Origin: Micromonospora profundi
Lineage (GTDB): Bacteria > Actinomycetota > Actinomycetes > Mycobacteriales > Micromonosporaceae
DNA length: 64,000 bases
Direction of reading: 5' to 3'
Assembly: GCF_011927785.1 (NCBI RefSeq)
Contig: NZ_JAATJK010000001.1
Span: forward strand, 310,001 to 374,000
Below, in pieces: positions 33,934 through 42,381 of the stretch (position 1 is its first letter; each line of letters opens with the position of its first letter). The notes under the pieces are model-generated. The model did not search any database. It had not been told where the DNA came from and saw only the letters and a program-made list of their open reading frames with translations. The translations under genes and the position numbers were made by a program.

Positions 33934-35526
33934 ATGAGGTTCGTGCGGTTCATCGATCTGGCGGCCACCTCCGCCGCCGTGAGCGCCACCAGCGGCCGGC
34001 GGGCCAAGGTGGAGCTGCTGGCTGACGCGCTGCGCCGGCTCGACCCGCCCGAGGTGGAGCCCGGCGCCGGATATCTCGCCGGTGAGCTGCGGCAGCGGCA
34101 GACCGGCGTGGGCTACGCCAGTCTGCGTGACCTTCCGCCGCCCGCCGCCGAGCCGACGCTGACAGTGGCCGCCGTCGACGCGGCCATCGAGCAGATCGCC
34201 GCGGTGCAGGGCGCGGGTTCGCAAGCCCGCCGCCGGACGTTGCTGGGCGCGCTCTATTCGGCGGCGACCGCCGACGAGCAACGGCTGCTCACCGCCCTGT
34301 TCGGTGGCGAGTTGCGCCAGGGCGCCCAGGCGGGGCTGTTGGCCGACGCCGTGGCTCGGGCCGCCGAGGTGCCCGTCGCGACGGTCCGCCGGGCTCTGCT
34401 GCTCGCCGGTGATCTCCGCGCGGTGGCGGTTGCCGCGCTGGCCGGAGGCGCTGCCGAGTTGGCCGGGTTCGGCCTGCGGGTCGGCCGACCGCTCGCGCCG
34501 ATGCTGGCGCAGAGCGCACCCTCGGTCGATGAGGCGCTCGCCGCGACCGGCACGCCCGCAGTGGTCGACGTGAAGCTCGACGGCATCCGCATCCAGGTAC
34601 ACCGCTCCGGCGCCGACATCGCGGTGTTCACCCGCAGCCTCGACGAGATCACCGGCCGGATGCCCGAGGTGGTGGCCGCCGTCCGCGCCCTGCCCGGCCG
34701 GGAAATGGTCCTCGACGGCGAGGCGATAGGCCTGGACGACACGGGCCGCCCACTGCCGTTCCAGCAGACCTCAAGCAGGGCCGCACGGCGCACCACGCCC
34801 AGCACCACCGGGGGCACGCCTGTCGCACCGGCGGTGCTCGCCGCGGCCGCCACCACCGGCGCAACGGTGCTGACCCCGTACTTCTTCGATCTGCTGCACC
34901 TCGACGGCCAGGACCTGATCGACCTGCCCGGCCGGGAGCGGTGGGCCGCGCTAGCCGGCGCTGTCGATTCGTCGCTGCTGGTCGGGCGAATGGAGGTCGA
35001 CGGCCCGGAGCAGGCCGGGGCCGCGTTCGCCGCCGCGATCGACGCCGGCCAGGAGGGCGTGGTGGTCAAGGCGCCGGACGCGCCGTACGACGCCGGCCGG
35101 CGGGGCGCGGCCTGGGTCAAGGTCAAACCACGGCACACCCTCGATCTGGTGGTGCTGGCCGTCGAGTGGGGCAGCGGCCGGCGCGAGGGCTGGCTGTCCA
35201 ACCTGCATCTGGGTGCCCGCGACCCCCGCTCCGGCGACTTCGTGATGCTCGGCAAGACGTTCAAGGGGCTCACCGACGAGCTGCTGCGCTGGCAGACCGA
35301 GCGGTTCCTCGGCCTCGCCGTGGAGCGCGGCGACTGGGTGGTCCGGGTCCGTCCCGAGCAGGTGGTGGAGATCGCCTTCGACGGGGTGCAGACGAGTTCG
35401 CGCTACCCGGGCGGGATGGCGCTGCGGTTCGCCCGGGTGGTGCGCTATCGCGACGACAAGTCCGCCGCCGAGGCGGACACCATCGACGCGGTCCGGGCCA
35501 TCCACGCCGGCCGTTCCACCGGTTGA
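33934..35526 (+). CDS. ATP-dependent DNA ligase (LigB-like)
   Basis: The 530-residue protein has an N-terminal helical DNA-binding domain (residues ~1-190), the nucleotidyl-transferase core with adenylation motif I VVDVKLDGIRI (K214), motif III-like EMVLDGEAIGLD, motif V GVVVKAPDAPY and AWVKVKP. A C-terminal OB domain ends VVEIAFDGVQ. It matches the mycobacterial LigB architecture, a non-essential ligase beside the NAD-dependent LigA. A Ser/Thr/Ala-rich insertion sits at about residues 280-305. The ATG at 33934 directly follows a hairpin and has only a weak GGCAGG site. Confidence 0.93.
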   Translation: MRFVRFIDLAATSAAVSATSGRRAKVELLADALRRLDPPEVEPGAGYLAGELRQRQTGVGYASLRDLPPPAAEPTLTVAAVDAAIEQIAAVQGAGSQARRRTLLGALYSAATADEQRLLTALFGGELRQGAQAGLLADAVARAAEVPVATVRRALLLAGDLRAVAVAALAGGAAELAGFGLRVGRPLAPMLAQSAPSVDEALAATGTPAVVDVKLDGIRIQVHRSGADIAVFTRSLDEITGRMPEVVAAVRALPGREMVLDGEAIGLDDTGRPLPFQQTSSRAARRTTPSTTGGTPVAPAVLAAAATTGATVLTPYFFDLLHLDGQDLIDLPGRERWAALAGAVDSSLLVGRMEVDGPEQAGAAFAAAIDAGQEGVVVKAPDAPYDAGRRGAAWVKVKPRHTLDLVVLAVEWGSGRREGWLSNLHLGARDPRSGDFVMLGKTFKGLTDELLRWQTERFLGLAVERGDWVVRVRPEQVVEIAFDGVQTSSRYPGGMALRFARVVRYRDDKSAAEADTIDAVRAIHAGRSTG

Positions 35527-35619
35527 CCGTCGTCGCACCAGGCGGTTGATCCAGTTGGCCGGACCGGCGGCGGCCCGGTCACCGACGGGTCGCTCCAAAG
35601 ATCGACCCGCCAGCGCGGC

Positions 35620-36444
35620 TCACTGGCTGGACAGCGATCGGGCGTAGTTGACCTGGTTGTTGATGTGCTGCACCTGACCCTGGTCGCTCACCGGGATCCG
35701 GGCCACGTACTGCTGGGCACCGTTGGTGACAGTCACCTGGACGGTGCCGCGGTGCCGGGTTTCCTTGACCAGTAGGAAGAGCAGGCTGAAGATGGCCACG
35801 CAGAAGAAGCCGACGATGGCGCAGACCAGCGCCCAGGTGGCGATCTTCTCCTCGCGCTGCCAGTAGTCGGCCACGTGCCAGCTCGCCCCGGCCAGCGGCA
35901 GCACCCCGGCCGGTGTACGGATGACCGGCGGGCTCACCGTGATCTCGGCGATCTGCACGGCGACCACCTCCGGCCCGGCGAAGCCGGCCGCCGCGACCGG
36001 GTACGCCGCCACCGGCGGGTACGGCCCGACCGCCGGCCACGCACCAGAGGTCTGCGCCGGCGGCCCGGAGAAAGAGGCCGGCGGTCCGGAGTACGACGCG
36101 GGCGGTGCGGAGTAGGGCGCGGCAGTCGCGGGCGAGATGGCCGGTGATGTGGGCGACTGCGCCGGCGCGGCGGGGAACTGCGCGGTCGGTGCCGGGGCGA
36201 CCGGCGGCGTACCGAAGATCGCGTCGGCCGGGTGCGGTGCGGCCAGCTGCGGTGCGGGCGGGAACGGCGCGGTCGGCGGCATGGCAGCCAACGCGGCGGT
36301 CGGCGGCTCGGAGGCCAACGCGGCGGTCGGCGGCTCGGAGGCCAACGCGGCGGTCGGCGGCTCGGAGGCCCACGGATCGGTGGGCGGATGTGCCTGCGTC
36401 GCCGGCTCCGACTCGGGTCGCGGCGCTGCGGGATCCACGGTCAT
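35620..36444 (-). CDS. Membrane-anchored hypothetical with Pro/Ala-rich repeat N-terminus
   Basis: The 274-residue protein begins with ~150 residues of Pro/Ala/Ser/Thr low complexity, including three ASEPPTAAL units. A folded part follows with strands VQIAEITVSPPVIRTPAGVLPLAGASWHV, one or two membrane helices (WALVCAIVGFFCVAIFSLLFLLV) and a terminal strand region (GTVQVTVTNGAQQYVARIPV). The arrangement is like small PH-like or DUF6232-type membrane proteins, but I cannot name a family with certainty. ATG 36444 is used; GTG 36459 is an alternative. Its function is unknown. Confidence 0.7.
   Translation of the reverse strand: MTVDPAAPRPESEPATQAHPPTDPWASEPPTAALASEPPTAALASEPPTAALAAMPPTAPFPPAPQLAAPHPADAIFGTPPVAPAPTAQFPAAPAQSPTSPAISPATAAPYSAPPASYSGPPASFSGPPAQTSGAWPAVGPYPPVAAYPVAAAGFAGPEVVAVQIAEITVSPPVIRTPAGVLPLAGASWHVADYWQREEKIATWALVCAIVGFFCVAIFSLLFLLVKETRHRGTVQVTVTNGAQQYVARIPVSDQGQVQHINNQVNYARSLSSQ
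36287..36367. repeat. Three identical 27-nt tandem repeats
   Basis: Units 36287-36313, 36314-36340 and 36341-36367 are identical at all 27 positions and are followed by a decayed fourth. On the minus strand they encode the ASEPPTAAL repeat of the Pro/Ala-rich membrane protein. Complete identity suggests recent expansion. Confidence 0.92.
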
Positions 36445-36549
36445 CAGCGCGCCCCACACGAATTGATCACCCGGCGGAGACTACCGGCTGCCGTGGTGCC
36501 CCGTGTTCCCCCGAGCGTCCGATTGCGACGCCGGTACGGTCACCGGGGC

Positions 36550-37371
36550 TCAGGCGGACGCGCTCGGCGTGGGCTCTGCCGCCCGGTCCAGCGGGGCGGT
36601 CTTCGTGTCGATTCCGGCGGCCCGGCGGGCCTCACGACGGGCCACCCAGCCGTAGCCGAAGAGGGCCATCACGGCGAACAGCCACCACTGCACGACGTAG
36701 CCGAAGTTCTGCCAGTTGTTGGCGTGCCCCACCGGCACGGCCTTGAACACCGGGTCGGCGGGCGGGGTCTGCTCGTCCAGCAGCAGGTAGCCGCCGTAGA
36801 CCGGGTAGGGCAGCTCGCGGGCGAGGCCGGGCACGCCGACGCGGCGGGTCTCAAGCATCCCGTTGCGGCGGGCCACAGTGCCGGCGCCGCTCTCGGTCTC
36901 GTGCACCCGGCCGACCACCGTCACGTCGCCGGTGGGCGTGGCGGGCACCGACGGCTGTGCTGTCGCCCCGCCCGGAGCCGGCGGGATCCAGCCCCTGTCG
37001 ACGAGCAGTGCGGTGCCGTCGGCGAGCACCAGCGGGGTGAGCACCTCGAAACCGACGCGGCTGTCGGCCGTCCGGCCCCGGACCAGGATGGTGTTGGACG
37101 GGTCGTACCGGCCGGTGGCGGTGATCCGGGACCAGACCTTGTCCTCCGCGGGCGGCGGGCCGGCGGTTCCCGGGCCGCCGGTGGGAGCGCGGAACGCCTC
37201 GGTCAGGGGCACCGGTGCCATCCGCAGGCCGGCGTCGATCCGCTCGTTGACCTCGGTACGCCCCTGGTAGCGGTCCAGCTGCCAGTTGCCCAGCCAGACC
37301 ATGACGGCGGAGGCGACCACTGTCAACGCGAGGGCGCCCAGCCAGCGTGGGCTCAGCAGGAACCGGTACAC
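36550..37371 (-). CDS. SURF1-family protein (cytochrome oxidase assembly)
   Basis: The 273-residue protein has the SURF1 layout: an N-terminal membrane helix (LGALALTVVASAVMVWLGNW followed by QLDRYQGR), a periplasm-facing domain with GRYDPSNTILVRGR and LLVDRGWIPP, and a C-terminal helix (NFGYVVQWWLFAVMALFGYGW). SURF1 proteins assist haem a insertion into cytochrome aa3 oxidase. The GTG at 37371 starts directly at the VYRFLLSPRW leader; the longer frame to 37413 adds only weak sequence. It is divergent from the cobB-like gene. Confidence 0.92.
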   Translation of the reverse strand: MYRFLLSPRWLGALALTVVASAVMVWLGNWQLDRYQGRTEVNERIDAGLRMAPVPLTEAFRAPTGGPGTAGPPPAEDKVWSRITATGRYDPSNTILVRGRTADSRVGFEVLTPLVLADGTALLVDRGWIPPAPGGATAQPSVPATPTGDVTVVGRVHETESGAGTVARRNGMLETRRVGVPGLARELPYPVYGGYLLLDEQTPPADPVFKAVPVGHANNWQNFGYVVQWWLFAVMALFGYGWVARREARRAAGIDTKTAPLDRAAEPTPSASA

Positions 37372-37540
37372 GGCACCGAGGCTACCCGTATGACCGGGGC
37401 CACTGACCTGCACCGGGCCGGAGACCGTCGATCAGCCCGGATCGGGGGTGCTCGCGCGGAAGACCGGGCGGGTATCGTCACGCGGACGGCTCGGCACCCC
37501 GGCCGGTCGTCGCGTACCCGCCGCCGCCCGCGAGGAGTCG

Positions 37541-38947
37541 ATGATGACCGTCGTGCCGCGCCTGGTGCTCAGCGCGCCGTCCTCCGGCCACGGAAAGAAC
37601 GCGCTGGCGATCGGGCTGCTCGCCGCCCTGGCCGAGCGGGGTGTCGACGTCGCCGGGTTCAAGCTCGGCCCGGACCAGGTCGACGCCGCGTACCTGGGCC
37701 TCGCCGCCGGTCGGCCGGGCCGGGTGATCGACCCCCGGCTTGTCGGTGCCGACCGGCTCGCCCCGCTCGTCGCGCACGGCGCAGCGGGCGCCGGGCTAGC
37801 CGTGGTGCAGGGCAGCATGGGCCTGTACGACTCGGTGGGTGGCCGCCCCGAGCAGGAGTCCACCGCCGCTGCGGCCGCCGCTCTGCGCAGCCCTGTGGTC
37901 CTGGTTGTCGACGTGGCCGCGATGGGGCAGTCGGTTGCCGCCCTCGTGCACGGTTTCCGCTCGTACGACGAGCAGTTGTGGCTCGGTGGGGTGATCCTCA
38001 ACCGGGTGGCGTCGTCGCGGCACGAGGGGATGCTGCGCGAGGCGCTGGAGGACGTGGGGGTGCCCGTCTACGGGGCGCTGCGCCGCCATGACCTGCCGTC
38101 GGTGCTGCCGTCGCGGCGGCACGGGGTGGCCCCGGTCGTCGACGGGTCGGCCGACGCCACCCGTGCGGTCCGTCGTCTCGGCGAGGCGGTCGCCGCAACT
38201 GTCGACCTGGAACGGCTGCTCGGGCTGGCCCGTTCGGCGCCGCCGCTGCCGGCAACGGCGTGGTCGCCGCAGGAGGCGCTCGGCGAACTGGTCGTCCCGG
38301 CGCAGCGTCCGCTGGTGGCGGTCGCGGGTGGGCCGGGCGGCAGTTTCAGCCATCCGGAGACGGCCGAGCTGCTGCGGGCCGCCGGTGCCGAGGTCGTCGT
38401 TGTCGATCCGCTGCGCGACGAGACGCTGCCGGTCGGCACCCGCGCGCTTGTCGTCGGCGGCGCGCTGCCCGAGGCGTACGCCGAGCAGTTGTCAGCCAAC
38501 CGGAGGCTCTGCATCGCGGTGGCCGAGTTGGCGCGTACCGGGCGGCCGGTGGTCGCCGAGGGCGCTGGCCTGCTCTGGTTGGCCCGGGAGTTGGACGGGC
38601 TGCCGATGTGCGGCGTGTTGGACGCTGTCGGTGTCAGCCGGGACGGTCTCGTGGTGGGCTACCGGGAGGCGACCGCCCAGACCGATAGTGTGGTCGCGGC
38701 GAAGGGCACGGTGGTTGTCGGCCACAAGGAGCACCGCGCGGTGCTCACCCCGCGCGCTGGTCAGCGGCCGGCGTGGAGCTGGGACGGTGGCACGCCGGAG
38801 GGGTTCGTCTGGCGCAACGTGCACGCCTCACAGCTCACCCTGCACTGGGCCGCGCATCCGGCGACCGCTGCCCGGCTGGTCGCCGCTGCCGCGAGCGAGC
38901 CGACGGCTGAGGCGGTGCCCGCCACCCCGGACGGCGTGCCCGCGTAA
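37541..38947 (+). CDS. CobB/CbiA-like cobyrinate a,c-diamide synthase homologue, catalytic Cys lost
   Basis: The 468-residue protein aligns by pattern along the whole CobB/CbiA fold: P-loop-like LSAPSSGHGKNALAIG (residues 10-25), FKLGPDQVDAAYLGLAAGRPGRV, QGSMGLYDSVGG and LGGVILNRVASSRHE. The glutaminase half includes VVAEGAGLLWLARELDGLPM and FVWRNVHASQLTLHWA. In normal enzymes the glutaminase nucleophile is the Cys of AECxGL; here it is G341 (codon GGC at 38561-38563). The P-loop Thr is N20, the KxGPDYIDP block reads KLGPDQVDA, and GHEFH reads GHKEH. It therefore cannot use glutamine by the normal mechanism. GAGGAG precedes ATG 37541; ATG 37544 is equally possible. Confidence 0.82.
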   Translation: MMTVVPRLVLSAPSSGHGKNALAIGLLAALAERGVDVAGFKLGPDQVDAAYLGLAAGRPGRVIDPRLVGADRLAPLVAHGAAGAGLAVVQGSMGLYDSVGGRPEQESTAAAAAALRSPVVLVVDVAAMGQSVAALVHGFRSYDEQLWLGGVILNRVASSRHEGMLREALEDVGVPVYGALRRHDLPSVLPSRRHGVAPVVDGSADATRAVRRLGEAVAATVDLERLLGLARSAPPLPATAWSPQEALGELVVPAQRPLVAVAGGPGGSFSHPETAELLRAAGAEVVVVDPLRDETLPVGTRALVVGGALPEAYAEQLSANRRLCIAVAELARTGRPVVAEGAGLLWLARELDGLPMCGVLDAVGVSRDGLVVGYREATAQTDSVVAAKGTVVVGHKEHRAVLTPRAGQRPAWSWDGGTPEGFVWRNVHASQLTLHWAAHPATAARLVAAAASEPTAEAVPATPDGVPA

Positions 38948-38981
38948 CGCCGGGTTCCGGCACCCGCCGGTGCCGGGCAGC

Positions 38982-39015
38982 CGGCTGACCCGCCCGGATC
39001 CGCGCGGGTCAGCCG
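38982..39015. terminator. Bidirectional hairpin between the cobB-like and PBP genes
   Basis: A perfect 12-bp stem (38982-38993 with 39004-39015) closes a 10-base loop between convergent genes. A second small hairpin (CCGGCACC/GGTGCCGG) lies at about 38958-38974. GGTCAGCCGACTAT occurs twice here, once past the PBP stop and once over its last codons. Confidence 0.7.
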
Positions 39016-39028
39016 ACTATCACGCCGG

Positions 39029-41161
39029 TCAGCCGACTATGGCGTCCGATGGTGGGGTGAACTGGCGGGTCGGTGTGCCCTTCAACCCGTCGCGCAGGGT
39101 TTCCGACACCGCCTTGATCGGGATCTGGGACTGCCCGTCACCGACGGCGTTGAATGGATTGTCCGGGTCGGAGATGAAGCTCGCCGCAGCCAGTTCCGGC
39201 GTGTAGCCGACGAACCAGGCCGACCGGGTGCTGTCGGTGGTGCCGGTCTTGCCGGCGACCGGGCGGCCGACCGTACCCCGGACGCTGTCGGCGGTGGACC
39301 AGCCGCCGCAGCTGCCGCGTGCCGGGGTGTCACCGGTGGGGCAGCGGGCGGCGTCGGTGGCGGCCCGGGCGGCGTCCGCGCTGACGACCTGCCGGCAGCG
39401 TGGCTTGGCCACCTCGCGATGGATACCGCCGGGGGTCGCGTACGTCGCCGGTGTCCCGTCCCGGTTCATGATCGCCTGTACGGGGATCGCCTCGCAGTAG
39501 CGGCCGTCGGCGGCGATGGCGGCGTACGCGTTCGCCATCTCCAGCGGGGTGGCGTCGGAGACGCCCAGGGTGAACGCGCCCCAGGACTTCGCCTTCTCGG
39601 GGGACGCGTGGTCCCTGTCGACGTCGGTGCGCCAGCGCAGCCCGAGTTGCTCCGCCAACCGGACCGCCCGGTCCGCGCCGACCTTCTCCTCCAGCCACAC
39701 GAAGTACGTGTTGACGGACTTGCCGAAGCCGGACCACATGGTCTGCTGGCCGGTCATGGCGCCGCTGGCGTTGGAGGGCGACCAGCCGTCGTAGACCTCC
39801 GACCGGTAGCGGTAGGGCGCGTTGAATGAGGTGGACAGGGTCATTCCCGAGTCCAGCGCGGCAAGCATCGGGAACATCTTGAACGTCGACCCGGCCTGGT
39901 AGCCCGCCAGGTCACCGCCACCGAGCAGTGGTGCCACGGTGTTCGGGTAGTTGGCCTTCACCTTCGGCCCGGCCTCGGGGTTCGAGCTCTGTGGGTTCTC
40001 GTTCAGGTCCAGCGAGTACGTCCGGTTCACCGCCATTGCCTTGACCCGCCCGGTGCCCGGCTCGGAGACCACGATGCCGTTGGCGAACGGGCTGCCGGTG
40101 GCGGTCGTGGCACCGACGTTCTTCTCCGCCGCCTCCTGGACCTTCGGGTCGAGGCTGAGCACGATCCGGTAGCCGCCCCGGCGCAGGTTGTCCATCCGCT
40201 CCAGGCGGCTGGCGCCGAACGCGGGCTGGGAACTCCACCAGTTCTTCAGGTAGTCGCAGGCGAAGCCCCAACTGTTGTACTTCTCCGGGATCGCCGCGCA
40301 GTCGTGCGGCGGGGTGGTCAGCTTCAGTCGGATCGGCTCGGACTTGGCGGCGGCGGCCGAGTCGGGGGAGAGGTAGCCGAGTTGGCTCATCCTGTCCAGC
40401 ACGTAGTTGCGCCGCCCGGTGGCCTCCTTCTGGTCGGAGTCGGCGGGGTCGTACTCGGATGGGGACTTGACCAGGCCGGCGAGGGTGGCCGCCTCGACGG
40501 GGGTGAGGTCCTTCGGGGTCTTGGAGAAGAAGATCTCGCTTGCCGCGTAGATGCCGTACGCCCGGTGACCGAAGTACGCCGAGTTCAGGTAGCGCTCCAT
40601 GATCTGTTCTTTGCTCAGCTCCTTCTCCAGGTCCAGCGCCATCCGCATCTCCTTGACCTTGCGCAGGCTGGTCTGCTGGGTGGCTTCCTGGACCTCCTTG
40701 GGCGTTGTCGCGCTGTCCCGCAGGGCCATCCGGACGTACTGCATGGTGAGCGTGGAGGCACCCTGGGAGACTCCGCTGGAGCGGGCGTTGGACACGAAGG
40801 CGCGGGCCACGCCCTTCGGGTCGACGCCGTGGTGCTGGTAGAAGCGGGAGTCCTCGGCGGCGACGATCGCCTGCTGGATGTTCGGCGACATGTCCGACAG
40901 CTTCGTGTACTGCCGGTACTCCTCGTAGAACATGGTCAGTACGGTCTTGCCGTCCGGGGCGTAGAGGTAGGAGGTCTCGGCGGGCAGGGCGGTGGCCAGC
41001 AGCTTGGTCTTGTGCTCCACGGCGTGTGCGGTGGCCTTCGCGCCGAGCCCGGTCAGGGCGACGAGCGGGTACGCGGCGGCGGCGATCACGATGCCGGCGA
41101 TGAGCCCGGCGCGCAGGAGAGGAACGAGTCGACCAGCGGCAGCAAGGGGTCGGTTGCTCAC
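39029..41161 (-). CDS. Class A penicillin-binding protein (bifunctional transglycosylase/transpeptidase)
   Basis: The 710-residue protein has a short cytoplasmic start and a membrane anchor (residues ~17-40). The GT51 transglycosylase follows (catalytic E103 in AAEDSRFYQHHGVD; STLTMQYVRM), then a transpeptidase with S425-T-F-K428, S482-V-N484 and K638-T-G640. It polymerises and crosslinks peptidoglycan at the outer face of the membrane. Two or three Cys pairs (HDCAA/FACDY; RYCEA, PRCRQ, ARCPTG, GSCGG) may form disulfides outside. The GTG at 41161 starts MSNRPLA. The upstream region is unusually AT-rich. Confidence 0.95.
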   Translation of the reverse strand: MSNRPLAAAGRLVPLLRAGLIAGIVIAAAAYPLVALTGLGAKATAHAVEHKTKLLATALPAETSYLYAPDGKTVLTMFYEEYRQYTKLSDMSPNIQQAIVAAEDSRFYQHHGVDPKGVARAFVSNARSSGVSQGASTLTMQYVRMALRDSATTPKEVQEATQQTSLRKVKEMRMALDLEKELSKEQIMERYLNSAYFGHRAYGIYAASEIFFSKTPKDLTPVEAATLAGLVKSPSEYDPADSDQKEATGRRNYVLDRMSQLGYLSPDSAAAAKSEPIRLKLTTPPHDCAAIPEKYNSWGFACDYLKNWWSSQPAFGASRLERMDNLRRGGYRIVLSLDPKVQEAAEKNVGATTATGSPFANGIVVSEPGTGRVKAMAVNRTYSLDLNENPQSSNPEAGPKVKANYPNTVAPLLGGGDLAGYQAGSTFKMFPMLAALDSGMTLSTSFNAPYRYRSEVYDGWSPSNASGAMTGQQTMWSGFGKSVNTYFVWLEEKVGADRAVRLAEQLGLRWRTDVDRDHASPEKAKSWGAFTLGVSDATPLEMANAYAAIAADGRYCEAIPVQAIMNRDGTPATYATPGGIHREVAKPRCRQVVSADAARAATDAARCPTGDTPARGSCGGWSTADSVRGTVGRPVAGKTGTTDSTRSAWFVGYTPELAAASFISDPDNPFNAVGDGQSQIPIKAVSETLRDGLKGTPTRQFTPPSDAIVG

Positions 41162-41192
41162 ATGGCCAAGTTATGACATTTCAGAATCGAAC

Positions 41193-41207
41193 ATGAGAAA
41201 AACTCAT
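41193..41207. promoter_or_regulatory. AT-rich palindrome upstream of the PBP gene
   Basis: ATGAG-AAAAA-CTCAT at 41193-41207 lies 32 bases before the PBP start inside an AT-rich island (TTATGACATTTCAGAATCGA at 41171-41190). It may be an operator or the promoter core; the cobalamin operon starts on the other side. Confidence 0.4.
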
Positions 41208-41283
41208 AAACCAGCGGGGTGGTGATGTGCCTTACGCCGGGATCGATTGTCCCGCCGGCAGCCTTCCCGGCAGGATCGCGGGC

Positions 41284-42381
41284 ATGCGTGATCAGCCGAG
41301 CGACGTACCGCCGGTCGCTGCGGCCGATCCGGCTGTGGCGCCCGAGCCGGATCTGGCACACCACGGGGACGCGGAGGTCGGCGTCGGCCTCATCGACCTC
41401 GCCGTCAACGTCCGCCAGGCGCCACCGCCTGCCTGGTTGGCCGAGCCGATCGCTGCCACCCTCACCGACCTGGCCCGCTACCCGGACCCGTCGGCGGCCC
41501 GGGGCGCCGTCGCCGCCCGGCACCGGCGTCCCCCGAACGAGGTACTGCTCACCGCCGGGGCCGCCGAGGGCTTCGTGCTCATCGCCCAGGCGCTGCGCGG
41601 CATCCGGCGACCGGTGGTCGTGCACCCCCAGTTCACCGAACCGGAGGCGGCGCTGCGGGCCGCCGGTCACACGGTCGAGCGGGTGCTGCTCGACCCGGCC
41701 GACGGCTTCCGGCTCGACGCCTCCCGGGTGCCCGCCGACGCCGACCTGGTGATGATCGGCAACCCGACCAATCCCACGTCGGTGCTGCACCCCGCCGAGA
41801 CGGTGGCCGCGCTGGCCCGCCCGGGTCGGGTGCTCGTTGTCGACGAGGCGTTCGCCGACACCACAGGCGGGCACAGCGGCGAACCGGAGTCACTCGCCGA
41901 GCGGCGTGACCTGCCCGGCCTGCTCGTGGTGCGCAGCCTCACCAAGACCTGGGGGCTCGCCGGCCTGCGGATCGGCTATTTGCTCGGCGCCCCGGAGCTG
42001 CTGTCCCGGCTGGCCGCCGTCCAGCCGCTCTGGGCCGTCTCCACGCCCGCGCTGGCCGCCGCCGCGGCGTGCGCCACGCCCGTCGCCGTCCAGGCCGAGC
42101 GCGCGATCGCCGTCGACCTCGCCGCCGACCGCGACCACCTGGTGGCCCGCCTCGCCAGCATCCCCGGTGTACGCGTCGCAGGCCGCCCCGCCAGCGCGTT
42201 CGTGCTCGTGCACCTGCCCGGCGCGACGCGCGTCCGCGCGGCGCTGCGGGACCGGGGCTGGGCGGTCCGTCGCGGTGACACGTTCCCGGGTCTCGGCCCG
42301 GACTGGCTGCGCCTGGCGGTACGTGACCGAAACACCACCGACGCGTTCGTCGAGGTGCTGCGCGAGATCATGGAGGCATGA
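41284..42381 (+). CDS. Class I/II PLP aminotransferase of the CobC/CobD (threonine-phosphate decarboxylase) type
   Basis: The 365-residue protein has the fold-type I pattern of the HisC/CobD family: GAAEGFVLIAQALRG, MIGNPTNPT (N160), VVDEAFADTTG (D187), SLTKTWGLAGLRIGY with the Schiff-base lysine K221, and a C-terminal DWLRLAVRD. Position before cobT with an ATGA overlap indicates the cobalamin role: making (R)-1-amino-2-propanol phosphate for CbiB. Histidinol-phosphate aminotransferase activity cannot be excluded from sequence. The ATG at 41284 is preferred; a GTG at 41227 would add 19 residues. No cobalamin riboswitch is evident upstream. Confidence 0.87.
   Translation: MRDQPSDVPPVAAADPAVAPEPDLAHHGDAEVGVGLIDLAVNVRQAPPPAWLAEPIAATLTDLARYPDPSAARGAVAARHRRPPNEVLLTAGAAEGFVLIAQALRGIRRPVVVHPQFTEPEAALRAAGHTVERVLLDPADGFRLDASRVPADADLVMIGNPTNPTSVLHPAETVAALARPGRVLVVDEAFADTTGGHSGEPESLAERRDLPGLLVVRSLTKTWGLAGLRIGYLLGAPELLSRLAAVQPLWAVSTPALAAAAACATPVAVQAERAIAVDLAADRDHLVARLASIPGVRVAGRPASAFVLVHLPGATRVRAALRDRGWAVRRGDTFPGLGPDWLRLAVRDRNTTDAFVEVLREIMEA

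Noticed and set aside
36287..36367. CRISPR-like array
   Set aside because: The 27-nt units are directly contiguous with no spacers and lie inside a coding frame, so they are tandem repeats.
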